Positions 1 to 7,154 of a stretch of 53,313 nucleotides of DNA are shown here, in pieces. The notes below the pieces were generated by a model. It was not told where the DNA came from and ran no database searches. It saw nothing but the letters and a program-made list of their open reading frames with translations. The translations under genes were made by a program, and so were the position numbers. The stretch is from an uncultured Clostridia bacterium (lineage in GTDB: Bacteria > Bacillota > Clostridia > Christensenellales > Borkfalkiaceae): positions 1-53,313 of the forward strand of contig CANQBG010000007.1 in assembly GCA_947588985.1 (NCBI GenBank). Direction: 5' to 3'. The first letter of the stretch is position 1. Each line of letters opens with the position of its first letter.

Positions 1-151
1 GCGGGGCTAATTGTTTGCCGTTGGCACGATAGCCTACCACACGCCATTCTCATGTCAAGCGGCTTTTGCGGCATAAATCGCCGTTGTCTCAACTTTGAAA
101 GAAAGCAAAAACCCCAGCCGAAAACAGTTCGACTAAGGTTTTTCGTGGTAC

Positions 152-193
152 ACCAAACCCCCCGAGCGACTTTTGTCGCTCGGGGGGTTTGGT
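152..193. terminator. Strong perfect hairpin, possible bidirectional terminator
   Basis: Arms 152-170 and 175-193 are perfect complements (19 bp, G+C-rich centre) with a four-base TTTT loop. There is no U-run directly after the stem on the plus strand. It is either a terminator or processing hairpin of an upstream gene or the end of a repeat element. Confidence 0.45.
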
Positions 194-241
194 AATATTG
201 GCCCGCAAGAACCCGAGGGCCCGCCCCGTATTTCGGGTGAC

Positions 242-436
242 GCCGTCATTCTGAGCCGAACGGGCAGTACGCAGTCCGTGCGGGCTGTCCCCGAAGAATC
301 CCGATGGTCGATGACGGAATCGGACTCCGTATTTCTGGCCGTGCCGTCATTCTGAGCCGAACGGGCAATACGCAGTCCGTGCGGGGTAGCTTCGAAGAAT
401 CCCGATGGTCGATGGAATCGGACTCCGTATTTCTGG
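242..436. repeat. Two tandem copies of a ~95-bp intergenic repeat
   Basis: Unit 1 (about 242-338) and unit 2 (about 343-436) share near-identical text, starting GCCGTCATTCTGAGCCGAAC and ending GGACTCCGTATTTCTGG. They differ by a few substitutions and a three-base indel. The inverse of the opening word (GCTCAGGATGAC, 523-534) follows downstream, so the patch has inverted-repeat character. Words of the type GTCATTCTGAGC are common in dispersed intergenic repeats of many bacteria. Confidence 0.75.
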
Positions 437-572
437 ATCCTTCGAGGATGGACTTTTGCGGACTTCGTAAAACCTCATCGCCTCAGGATGACCCGATTCA
501 CGGACTTCGTACAACCGCTACGGCTCAGGATGACACGACGGGGCAGGAGGGGAGGCCCGGGGCGGGGAGGGG

Positions 573-1103
573 TTAGCCCTCCGCAAAGAAGGAGCGGATG
601 ATCTCCGCGATCTTGCTCTTATAGCGGATGTTTCCGTTGCCCGAGGTAAAGCAGAGCGGGGGATAGACCACGCACCACCAATTGTCCCCCTTGCCCTCCC
701 CGAGCTCGAGAATGAGCGCATCGTAGACGCCGGCTTCGAGCGTCACATTTTCATAGACGCGGGTGGGGAACTGTTCCCTGCAGAGGCGGGCCCGTGCGCC
801 GTAAGAAAACCCGTTTTCCCGCAAGACCTGCTCCGCCGCGGCCTCGATGGCGGGGAGTACGGCCCGGACGCGCGCCATGGCCTCCTCCTTATTTTCGCAG
901 TCTGCCGCGATGGGGGTGAGGTAGGAAACGACGGCGTCGCGCACCTTATATTTCACCGTCTGCGCCGCGCTCGCATTGGAATCGGCACGGATGTGAATGC
1001 GCAGGTACGCGCAATCGGAGGCACCCATGTCCGAGACATCGAAGCAGAAAATGAGGGTGAGCATGGCTGCGAGCAAGAGAAGAAAGACGGCGGATTTTTT
1101 CAT
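573..1103 (-). CDS. spoIIR: Stage II sporulation protein R
   Basis: 176 residues. SpoIIR is the forespore-made secreted signal that activates the SpoIIGA protease, which processes pro-sigma-E in the mother cell. The protein has an N-terminal hydrophobic segment (about residues 4-20, a secretion signal or anchor) and then the family signature beginning RIHIRADSN near residue 34. Toward the C-terminus it carries the conserved GDNWWCVVYPPLCF block. Length fits the family core. The ATG has a GGAGG ribosome binding site ten bases upstream. It is a single gene, divergent from the AAA+ operon, with a sigma-F-type promoter just upstream. One copy of the recurring TCGGACATGG word (1025-1034) lies in its early coding region, read as SDMG. 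Confidence 0.93.
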   Translation of the reverse strand: MKKSAVFLLLLAAMLTLIFCFDVSDMGASDCAYLRIHIRADSNASAAQTVKYKVRDAVVSYLTPIAADCENKEEAMARVRAVLPAIEAAAEQVLRENGFSYGARARLCREQFPTRVYENVTLEAGVYDALILELGEGKGDNWWCVVYPPLCFTSGNGNIRYKSKIAEIIRSFFAEG

Positions 1104-1134
1104 AACGGCCTCCCGTTTCGGAAAATTGCAAGGG

Positions 1135-1164
1135 GATTATTGCCGTGAAAGCATTTTTTTATAC
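1135..1164 (-). promoter_or_regulatory. Sigma-F-like promoter of spoIIR
   Basis: On the minus strand GTATA (1160-1164) is followed after 15 bases by GGCAATAATC (1135-1144). This matches the B. subtilis sigma-F pattern GYATA-N15/16-GGNNANAHTR except for the last base. The position, about 30 bp before the spoIIR start codon, and the known forespore control of spoIIR agree. Confidence 0.65.
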
Positions 1165-1223
1165 AGGGAATTTTCAGACGAATTGCGGAATGCGGCGGGC
1201 GGACGGAATTTTGAGAGAAAACC

Positions 1224-1253
1224 TTGACGGGAGCCCGCAAAGTGTAGTATAAT
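1224..1253 (+). promoter_or_regulatory. Sigma-A-type promoter of the AAA+/YbjN operon
   Basis: TTGACG (1224-1229), 18-bp spacer, TATAAT (1248-1253). It lies 31 bp upstream of the ATG at 1285. Confidence 0.75.
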
Positions 1254-1284
1254 AAAATAGAATCGATTGAAAAAGGAAATTCTT

Positions 1285-3609
1285 ATGAGGAAAAAATTCT
1301 CACTTCTGTTGGACGGGACGTGGACGTTGGAGCACAGGACGGACGATCCTCTGCCCATCGCCAAACTCAAAAAAGAGTTGGACAGGACGATGATGGTGCA
1401 GTGCGGCCGCGCCACCTTCGTCAGCCTCGATGTGTTCTTCAACGACGACCGCATCTCCGTGCAGGACGTCGAGGCCCTGATCCGCTCCACCTTTCAGCGG
1501 CAATACCCGGAGGCGGACGGTGAGCGGCTGCTCCACCTGACCGTCTCCGAGCCCGGTCAATTCGAGACGGCCCTTCCCCTCAAAATGGGGCACGGCGGCG
1601 ACTGGACCGACCCCGACGGCACGGACGAGCTCGATCCCGACGAGGACGACGAGTTCCGAAGCGTCGGCCCCCAAGAGCCCGAAAAGAGCGCCTCCGAAGG
1701 CGGGGACGCCTCCCAAGAGGGCGAATCTTCCGAAAGGCCCCGCATAAAAAAGCCCTCCGAAGAGAGTGAGGAGGAGGCAGAGCAGGCGATCGCCGCCATC
1801 ATCGCGGAGGCCCGGGCGAAAGCGCAGAGCTCCGACGATGACTCCGATGACGATGACTTCGACGACGATGACGAGGAGGCGCCCCCCGTGCCGGAATCGC
1901 CGCGCGCACGGCTCGAGGCGCTGCGGGCGAGGAATGCCGAGCAGCGGCGGCAGGAGGAGATCAAGAAGTCGGGCGCGGAGAAGGTCCTCCGCGACGCGGA
2001 CGCGCTCATCGGGGCGGCCGAATTCAAGGCCCTCATGCGCGAGATCGCCGCCGTTGCGCCCGCGCTCAACCGCAGAGACGCGCTCTCCGTCTTTGAGCGG
2101 CGCACCTTTCTTTTCTCCATCGGGGACGGCTGTGGGCTCTCCACCTATCTCAATCTCATGGCGATGCTCCTCATCAAGGCGGAGGTCCGGAAAGTGGAGT
2201 TTGGCGACCCCGTGCACGAGATGGCGCTCGGCCCCTATAAGGACACCATGGAGCCCTTTGCCGACGTCATGCACGCGCTCGAGACCGTACATATCGGGCG
2301 GGAGGACATCCTCTGCATCGACATCAGCGAGTGGATCGACAGGATGGAAAACCGCAACTTCCGCAAATTCCTGCGCGCCGCGGAGAAGGGGACGCAGGGG
2401 CATGTCGTCGTGTTCCGCGTGCCCTTTGTGGAGAAGGACGTCTTGGAGAACGTGCGCCGCAGTCTTGCCGACCTCTTGTCCGTGCAGACGGTGAGCTTCC
2501 CGCCCTTCACGCAGGGGGAACTGAGGGCGTATGCGCAAAAGCGGATCGCGGAGTATGGCTTCCGCATGACGCGGAGCGCGTGGGCGGCCTTCGAACAGCG
2601 CGTCACCGAAGAGAAGTGCGACGGCCGCTTCTATGGGCTCAACACCATCGAGAAGGTGGTGCGGGAGCTTGTCTATGATAAACTGCTCGCGGAGAGCAGG
2701 CGGCCATCCTCCGAAAACGTGATCGGCATCCGCGACGCCGCGCACCTGTGCGTGCTGCCCAAGGAGGATTCCGTCCCCGCCCTCACCCAGCTCGACCGCC
2801 TCGTGGGGTGCAAGAGCGTGAAACAGCAGCTCCTCGAGATCGTCACGCAGATCGAGCTCGCCAAAAAGACTTCCTCCGAGCGGCCGTGTATCCACATGCG
2901 CTTCGTCGGGAACCCGGGGACGGGCAAGACGACGGTGGCGCGCATCCTCGGCAAATTGATGCGGGAGCGCGGGCTCTTGCGCATCGGACGGTTCTTCGAA
3001 TACGCCGGGCGGGACTTCTGCGGGAAGTACATCGGGGAGACGGCCCCCAAGACGGCGAGCATCTGCCGCGACGCCTATGGCTCGGTGCTCTTCATCGACG
3101 AGGCCTATTCCCTCTATCGCGGCGACAACAACGACCGTGACTACGGGCGGGAGGCCATCGACACGCTCATCGCGGAGATGGAGAATCACAGAGACGACTT
3201 CGTCGTCATCATGGCGGGCTACACCGACGAAATGGAGAAGCTCATGGAGGGCAACCAGGGCCTCAAGAGCAGAATGCCGTTTACGGTGGAATTCCCCGCC
3301 TTCACGCGGGAGGAACTCGGGGAGATCTATGTCTCGGTGGCCAAGGAACGCTTTGCTTGCGAGGAGAACCTCTTCGACGCGGCGCGGGAATACTTCCTCG
3401 GCCTCCCGGACGAGCTGCTCGCCTCGAAGGAATTCAGCAACGCGCGCTTCGTGCGCAACCTCTTTGAGCGGACATGGGCCAAGGCGGCGATGCGCTGCCA
3501 GCTCTCCGGCAAGGAGGAGATCGCCCTCACCAAGGACGATTTCGAGCGCGCCATCGGAGAGAAGGATTTCGCCTTCCACGTATCGAAAAAGCCCCGTCTC
3601 GGGTTTTGA
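1285..3609 (+). CDS. Tandem AAA+ ATPase, CbbX/SpoVK type, with acidic linker
   Basis: 774 residues from the ATG at 1285, which has AAGGAA seven bases upstream; a TTG at 1267 is in frame but less likely. Order: a unique N-terminal domain (about 1-110); a very acidic, disordered-looking linker (about 115-215) with runs of Asp; an AAA-like module (about 245-470) whose P-loop is degenerate (IGDGCGLST at 279-287, no Lys) although ILCIDISEW resembles Walker B; then an intact CbbX/SpoVK-type AAA+ domain with GNPGTGKTT (542-550), FIDEAYSL (Walker B, D605/E606) and a sensor/Arg region around GLKSRMPF. The family remodels protein complexes. It heads an operon with two YbjN-like genes. The substrate is unknown. 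Confidence 0.85.
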   Translation: MRKKFSLLLDGTWTLEHRTDDPLPIAKLKKELDRTMMVQCGRATFVSLDVFFNDDRISVQDVEALIRSTFQRQYPEADGERLLHLTVSEPGQFETALPLKMGHGGDWTDPDGTDELDPDEDDEFRSVGPQEPEKSASEGGDASQEGESSERPRIKKPSEESEEEAEQAIAAIIAEARAKAQSSDDDSDDDDFDDDDEEAPPVPESPRARLEALRARNAEQRRQEEIKKSGAEKVLRDADALIGAAEFKALMREIAAVAPALNRRDALSVFERRTFLFSIGDGCGLSTYLNLMAMLLIKAEVRKVEFGDPVHEMALGPYKDTMEPFADVMHALETVHIGREDILCIDISEWIDRMENRNFRKFLRAAEKGTQGHVVVFRVPFVEKDVLENVRRSLADLLSVQTVSFPPFTQGELRAYAQKRIAEYGFRMTRSAWAAFEQRVTEEKCDGRFYGLNTIEKVVRELVYDKLLAESRRPSSENVIGIRDAAHLCVLPKEDSVPALTQLDRLVGCKSVKQQLLEIVTQIELAKKTSSERPCIHMRFVGNPGTGKTTVARILGKLMRERGLLRIGRFFEYAGRDFCGKYIGETAPKTASICRDAYGSVLFIDEAYSLYRGDNNDRDYGREAIDTLIAEMENHRDDFVVIMAGYTDEMEKLMEGNQGLKSRMPFTVEFPAFTREELGEIYVSVAKERFACEENLFDAAREYFLGLPDELLASKEFSNARFVRNLFERTWAKAAMRCQLSGKEEIALTKDDFERAIGEKDFAFHVSKKPRLGF

Positions 3610-3625
3610 ATAAGGAGGTAACAGG

Positions 3626-4105
3626 ATGCAAGACGACAACGAAACCGCTGTCCTCACGGAGATGACCTATCTCAATCTCTGTGAAATGCTCGAGGAGCTC
3701 GACCTCTCATTCGAGCGCGATGAAGAGCAATACTCCATCTTCTGCGTCGGGCGGGGGGACGATCTCCCCATTCCGCTCGCCATTCAGGTGGACGCGCATC
3801 GCATGCTCGTCAGCCTCATCTCGGGGATGCCCTTCGATGTGCCCGAGGAGCGGCGCACCGACATGGCCGTCGCCGTGAGCTATGCGAACTACAGATTGGT
3901 TGACGGAAGTTTTGATTTCAGCTACAAGACGGGCAAGTTGCTCTTCCGTCTCACGGCGAGCTACCGGGAGAGCCTGATCGGCAAGGATCTCCTCCGCTAC
4001 ATGCTCTTCTGCTCCGTGCAGACGGTGGATGACTACAACGACAAATTCCAAACGGTCGCGGAGAATTCGCTCACCCGGGCGGAGATCGCGGCGCTCATGA
4101 AGTGA
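3626..4105 (+). CDS. YbjN-like protein, copy 1
   Basis: 159 residues, no signal or membrane segment. Hydrophobic and acidic stretches in the order LEELDLSFE, DLPIPLAIQVDAHRMLVSL, AVSYANYRLVDGSFDF and LLFRLTASY match the general YbjN pattern, a fold related to type III secretion chaperones. It starts 16 bp after the AAA+ gene behind AAGGAGG and is paralogous to the next gene; both carry NYxLxDGSFD and a T/STVDDYND block. As inference, it may be an adaptor or chaperone for the ATPase encoded upstream. The family call rests on pattern only. Confidence 0.65.
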   Translation: MQDDNETAVLTEMTYLNLCEMLEELDLSFERDEEQYSIFCVGRGDDLPIPLAIQVDAHRMLVSLISGMPFDVPEERRTDMAVAVSYANYRLVDGSFDFSYKTGKLLFRLTASYRESLIGKDLLRYMLFCSVQTVDDYNDKFQTVAENSLTRAEIAALMK

Positions 4106-4114
4106 GGTGGAGAG

Positions 4115-4582
4115 ATGGACGAAGAAACGATCAAAGCAGCAAACGAAACTTTTGAAAAGATCTGCGCCGTGCTCGACGCAAGAAAGTGGCATTACACCAA
4201 GGAAGGGGAGCGCAAACTCACGTTTGAGGTCTACGGAGAGGACCTGCCCATGCGGTTCAATATCTATGTAGACGCCGACCGCCGGCTCGTGCGCATGCAC
4301 TCTCCGCTGCCCCTCCGCTTCCCCGAGAACGCCTTGGATGTGGGCGCCATCGCGACGTCGGAGATCAACTATAAGCTCGCGGACGGGAGCTTCGACTACG
4401 ACATGGACTCGGGGGGCGTGTGCTTCCGGCTCACAACGAGTTTTTGCTCCAGCCTCATCTCGGAGGCGGTGTTCGACTACATGGTCCACTGCGCCTGCAG
4501 CACCGTAGACGACTACAACGACCGCCTCTTCTTCCTCGCGAAGGAGAGCCTCACGCTCGAGAGCTTCCTCGAAACGCTGTGA
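4115..4582 (+). CDS. YbjN-like protein, copy 2
   Basis: 155 residues. Paralogue of the preceding gene, nine bases downstream, with a GGTGGAG ribosome binding site. It keeps the shared blocks DLPMRFNIYVDADRRLV, INYKLADGSFDYD and STVDDYNDR but differs elsewhere, so this is an old duplication. Cytoplasmic by prediction. It ends the AAA+/YbjN operon and is followed by a bidirectional terminator. The function is not known; co-transcription argues for a role with the ATPase. Confidence 0.65.
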   Translation: MDEETIKAANETFEKICAVLDARKWHYTKEGERKLTFEVYGEDLPMRFNIYVDADRRLVRMHSPLPLRFPENALDVGAIATSEINYKLADGSFDYDMDSGGVCFRLTTSFCSSLISEAVFDYMVHCACSTVDDYNDRLFFLAKESLTLESFLETL

Positions 4583-4606
4583 TCTTTCGCGGCGAGAACA
4601 AAAAAG

Positions 4607-4638
4607 AACGCGCCTACCTCGGACATGGTAGGCGCGTT
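4607..4638. terminator. Bidirectional terminator with TCGGACAT loop
   Basis: A perfect 12-bp stem (4607-4618 with 4627-4638) has the eight-base loop TCGGACAT. T-runs flank it in both directions, TTTTC on plus and TTCTTTTTTG on minus. It separates the convergent YbjN and DUF697-like genes. The loop plus the following GG is an exact copy of the recurring word TCGGACATGG. Confidence 0.9.
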
Positions 4639-4664
4639 TTCTGTCTCGCTGGGAAAATTTCGGG

Positions 4665-5747
4665 TTAGCCGACTTCGGCAAGGCGCTGCTTTTTCTTCTT
4701 GCGGAGCTCCGTCTCGAGCTCCGCGCAGGCCTCCTCGATCTCCGCCTCGGTGCCGAGGTCGACGCCGTCGAGGATCTCTTGCAGTTTATACTCATGGTTG
4801 AGATAGCGGATGGTCTGATAGCCGATGACGGTGGTGAGGGCGGCGTTGGTGAGCCCCTGCACGGAGGAATCGATGAGCGCGGAGATGGCGGTGCCGAGGA
4901 GGGGGATGCCCTTCATGGCGTCGCCCATCGTCTTGACCACGGTGCCGCCGAGGCGGATGTTGCCCACGCCGTAAGCGACGAGAGAATTCTTGATGACCTG
5001 CGCGAAGATGCGCACGAGCTTGGCGTCGGAGGGGCGGAAACCGTAGAGGAACACGATGTCCTTCACGAGCTGCAGGTTGACGATGGCGACGAGCGCGGCG
5101 TCTACATGGGCGGTGGGGGAGAGGGCGGAGTAGGCCGCCGACTTCATCGAGCTCTTGAAGATGAGCGACTTGGCGGACTTTTTCACCGAGCCGCGGAAGA
5201 GGTCTCCGAGGGCGCGGGTCACGCCCGGCTCGTCGCCCGTTTTGAGCGCGATGGCGAGTTCGCCCACGACTTTGGAATCGTACCACCCCACCCCTTCGAC
5301 GCGGGCGGTGAGGTCGATGATCTTCTCGGCAATGTCGTGGCGGAGCTTTTGATTGTGCCGCTTGGCCTTGCGCGCCGTCATGGCGTTGACGTTTGTGATA
5401 AAGTACCCCGTCCGCAAGATCTTCACGAGGGGGACGACGAACACGAGCACAAAGGCGAGGAGGCACACCGCGGAGACGGCGTAGCCCGCGTAGACGTTGA
5501 GCTCAAAGACGCGGAGGGCGAGCATGGCGAGCACGGCGAAGAGGAACACGCCGACGACGGACGCAAAGAAGCCGATGGCAAGGCGCGCGCCGCGCACGTT
5601 TTCGTGCCGTACGTATTTCTGTTCGTAGTCGTAGATGGAGAGTTTTTCCCCTGTGGGGGCGGGCGCAGCCTCGGGGAGCTCTGCGGGGAGCGCGACGGCC
5701 GTTTCCTCCTCCAAGACGGGAGGGGCGTTCTTTTTCTTCTTTTTCAT
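4665..5747 (-). CDS. DUF697/YcjF-like membrane protein
   Basis: 360 residues. Two transmembrane helices lie at about 58-82 and 88-112, after a charged N-terminus. The C-terminal half (about 200-330) is rich in small residues and has AHVDAALVAIVNLQLVKDIVFLYGF followed by further hydrophobic stretches (PLLGTAISALIDSSVQGLTNA), which resembles the DUF697 domain. The extreme C-terminus is charged and possibly coiled. The ATG follows GAGG. It is a single gene, convergent with the AAA+/YbjN operon. The role is unknown; DUF697 proteins are often linked with GTPases, none of which is nearby. Confidence 0.6.
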   Translation of the reverse strand: MKKKKKNAPPVLEEETAVALPAELPEAAPAPTGEKLSIYDYEQKYVRHENVRGARLAIGFFASVVGVFLFAVLAMLALRVFELNVYAGYAVSAVCLLAFVLVFVVPLVKILRTGYFITNVNAMTARKAKRHNQKLRHDIAEKIIDLTARVEGVGWYDSKVVGELAIALKTGDEPGVTRALGDLFRGSVKKSAKSLIFKSSMKSAAYSALSPTAHVDAALVAIVNLQLVKDIVFLYGFRPSDAKLVRIFAQVIKNSLVAYGVGNIRLGGTVVKTMGDAMKGIPLLGTAISALIDSSVQGLTNAALTTVIGYQTIRYLNHEYKLQEILDGVDLGTEAEIEEACAELETELRKKKKQRLAEVG

Positions 5748-5865
5748 AGCAGCCTCTTCGGAGTTGATACCTTCATTCTACACCAAAACGGCGCATTTGT
5801 AAAGCGGTTTGCGAAAAAATGCCGACATGGGGCGGGGGGAGCCGCGGCGCGGCCGAACTTTTTTC

Positions 5866-5894
5866 TTGACAAATTTGCCGGGATCTGGTAAAAT
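5866..5894 (+). promoter_or_regulatory. Promoter of the zinc-ribbon gene, possibly leaderless
   Basis: TTGACA (5866-5871), 17-bp spacer, TAAAAT (5889-5894). The -10 box ends six bases before the ATG at 5901, so transcription should begin at or next to the start codon. Confidence 0.7.
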
Positions 5895-5900
5895 GGAGCC

Positions 5901-6161
5901 ATGAAGAAGGGAAACACCGTCTATGAGGACCGCGAGCTCAAGAAACAGCGCGACCTCGAAAAACATACCGTCCCCTGCCCCCATTGCAAGAAACCCGTCC
6001 TCGACCACATGACGGAGTGCCCCTATTGCAAGGCCAAACTGCCGCGCACGGGCTATCGGCCGCTCTCCGATGAGCAGATCAAAAAGATCCGCATCATCAC
6101 CTATTCCGTGGGCGGCGTGTTGGCGGTCCTGCTCATCATCCTCATCTCGATTTTTGCCTGA
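5901..6161 (+). CDS. Small zinc-ribbon protein with one membrane helix
   Basis: 86 residues. A charged N-terminus is followed by a four-Cys zinc ribbon (CPHC at 26-29 and CPYC at 41-44), then a linker and a C-terminal transmembrane helix (about 64-85). It is probably an inner-membrane protein with a cytoplasmic metal-binding domain. No ribosome binding site has normal spacing: GGAG sits only two bases before the ATG and within the promoter-proximal DNA, which suggests a leaderless message. A clear terminator follows at 6188. The function is unknown. Confidence 0.75.
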   Translation: MKKGNTVYEDRELKKQRDLEKHTVPCPHCKKPVLDHMTECPYCKAKLPRTGYRPLSDEQIKKIRIITYSVGGVLAVLLIILISIFA

Positions 6162-6187
6162 AATGCGGGATATCCTGCGTAAAATCG

Positions 6188-6220
6188 TCCACTCTACCGG
6201 GAGTAGAGTGGATTTTTTTT
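6188..6220 (+). terminator. Intrinsic terminator after the zinc-ribbon gene
   Basis: 10-bp stem TCCACTCTAC (6188-6197) with GTAGAGTGGA (6203-6212), five-base loop, then eight T. Confidence 0.9.
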
Positions 6221-6312
6221 GGAGTAGAGCGAAAAATTTTCGGGTAGAAACGGGGGAAAACCGGATAGAAACGCCGAAAAGAGGAGTAGGGCGGCGGAGA
6301 AGGAAAATAGGT
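6203..6312 (+). repeat. Helically phased short direct repeats upstream of the PAQR gene
   Basis: GTAGA or a close form (ATAGA, GTAGG, ATAGG) recurs at 6203, 6224, 6244, 6265, 6286 and 6308, i.e. every 20-22 bp, ending against the -35 box at 6312. The first copy is also the 3' arm of the terminator. It could be a cooperative regulator binding array. Confidence 0.5.
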
Positions 6313-6340
6313 TGCAACGGCGCGGCGGTTTTCGTATACT
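6312..6340 (+). promoter_or_regulatory. Promoter of the PAQR gene
   Basis: TTGCAA (6312-6317), 17-bp spacer, TATACT (6335-6340), 33 bp upstream of the ATG. Confidence 0.7.
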
Positions 6341-6372
6341 AAAGACGTCGCACATCGCTGCAAGGAGGCATT

Positions 6373-7047
6373 ATGCAAGCCGCAACCGTCATTTCCGCCC
6401 CCGCAAAGGGGGGATTTCGTTCCTTTTATACCAAGGGCGAAGAGATCTTCAACGCCGTCTCGCACATCGCGGGCGGGGCCTTCGGCCTCGCTGCGTGGAT
6501 CATCCTCGCCGTGCTCTCGAAAAACACGGTGGAGCGCGTCGCCGTCTCTGTGTTCGCCCTCTCCGTCATCGTCCTCTACACGATGAGCGCGCTCTACCAC
6601 TTCCTCCCGAGCGGGCGCGCGAAGGGCGTGTTCCGCATTTTCGACCACTGCACCATCTTTCTGCTCATCGCGGGGACGTATACGCCCTACTGTCTCATCC
6701 CGCTCTACGGCACGCCCATGGGCCTCTGCGTCCTCATCGCGCAGTGGACGCTCGCGGCCGCGGGCATCACGATGAACGCCCTCGCCATGAACCATAAGCT
6801 CGTCAAGGGCGTTTCGATGGGGCTCTACGTCGTCATGGGGTGGATGGCGCTCGTATTCATCCCCGCCATCCTTCCCATCGTCTCCGCGGCGTGCTTTTCC
6901 CTCCTCTTCGGCGGGGGCGTCGCCTACACCGTGGGCATCCTCTTCTTCGCCCTCGGGAAGAAGGTGAAATACTTCCACGCCGTCTGGCACCTCTTCGTCA
7001 TTCTCGGCACCGTCTTGCAGTTCGTGAGCATCCTGCTCATGCTGTAA
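6373..7047 (+). CDS. Hemolysin III family (PAQR) membrane protein
   Basis: 224 residues with about seven membrane helices. Family signatures are visible: the start region EEIFNAVSHIAGG, SALYHFLPSG (the conserved SxxYH) near residue 74, DHCTIFLLIAGTYTPYC near 95-111, and the C-terminal KYFHAVWHLFVILGTVLQF, giving the expected His/Ser/Asp metal-site residues. The ATG has AAGGAGG. Family members are integral membrane proteins, some implicated in membrane homeostasis. It sits alone between two terminators. Confidence 0.92.
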   Translation: MQAATVISAPAKGGFRSFYTKGEEIFNAVSHIAGGAFGLAAWIILAVLSKNTVERVAVSVFALSVIVLYTMSALYHFLPSGRAKGVFRIFDHCTIFLLIAGTYTPYCLIPLYGTPMGLCVLIAQWTLAAAGITMNALAMNHKLVKGVSMGLYVVMGWMALVFIPAILPIVSAACFSLLFGGGVAYTVGILFFALGKKVKYFHAVWHLFVILGTVLQFVSILLML

Positions 7048-7065
7048 GAGCCGGAAAGATTTTCG

Positions 7066-7094
7066 CCGCGTCTCTCCATGGGGCGCGGTTTTTT
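7066..7094 (+). terminator. Probable terminator of the PAQR gene
   Basis: CCGCG (7066-7070) and CGCGG (7084-7088) pair, and six T follow. The core stem is short. Confidence 0.5.
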
Positions 7095-7154
7095 CGTTGG
7101 CATACCCGCCCGCCCTTTCGCATAGAATACCCCTGTCACATCGAGGAGGCCCTT

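Larger units (their letters stand above)
1..572. other. Non-coding region with hairpin and tandem repeats
   Basis: No convincing gene is seen here. The first 150 bases hold no recognisable tRNA or protein and probably trail a gene outside the window. A weak hairpin that begins AAAAACC and closes on GGTTTTT lies at about 108-146. A perfect 19-bp stem follows at 152-193, then two tandem copies of a ~95-bp repeat at 242-436 and imperfect inverted pieces up to 534. Short open frames across 173-576 consist of repeat sequence and have no ribosome binding site. Confidence 0.7.

Noticed and set aside
173-576. Small plus-strand ORFs in the first 600 bp
   Set aside because: They translate tandem repeat sequence twice over and have no ribosome binding site.
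1300-3657. Long antisense open frame (785 codons) over the AAA+ gene
   Set aside because: It mirrors the codon pattern of the plus-strand gene in G+C-rich DNA, has no ribosome binding site, and its translation is low-complexity His/Glu/Arg/Leu-rich with no domain.
7097-7128. Promoter TTGGCA/TAGAAT before the M1 peptidase gene
   Set aside because: The spacing is 20 bp and both boxes are weak, so it was not listed as a supported promoter.
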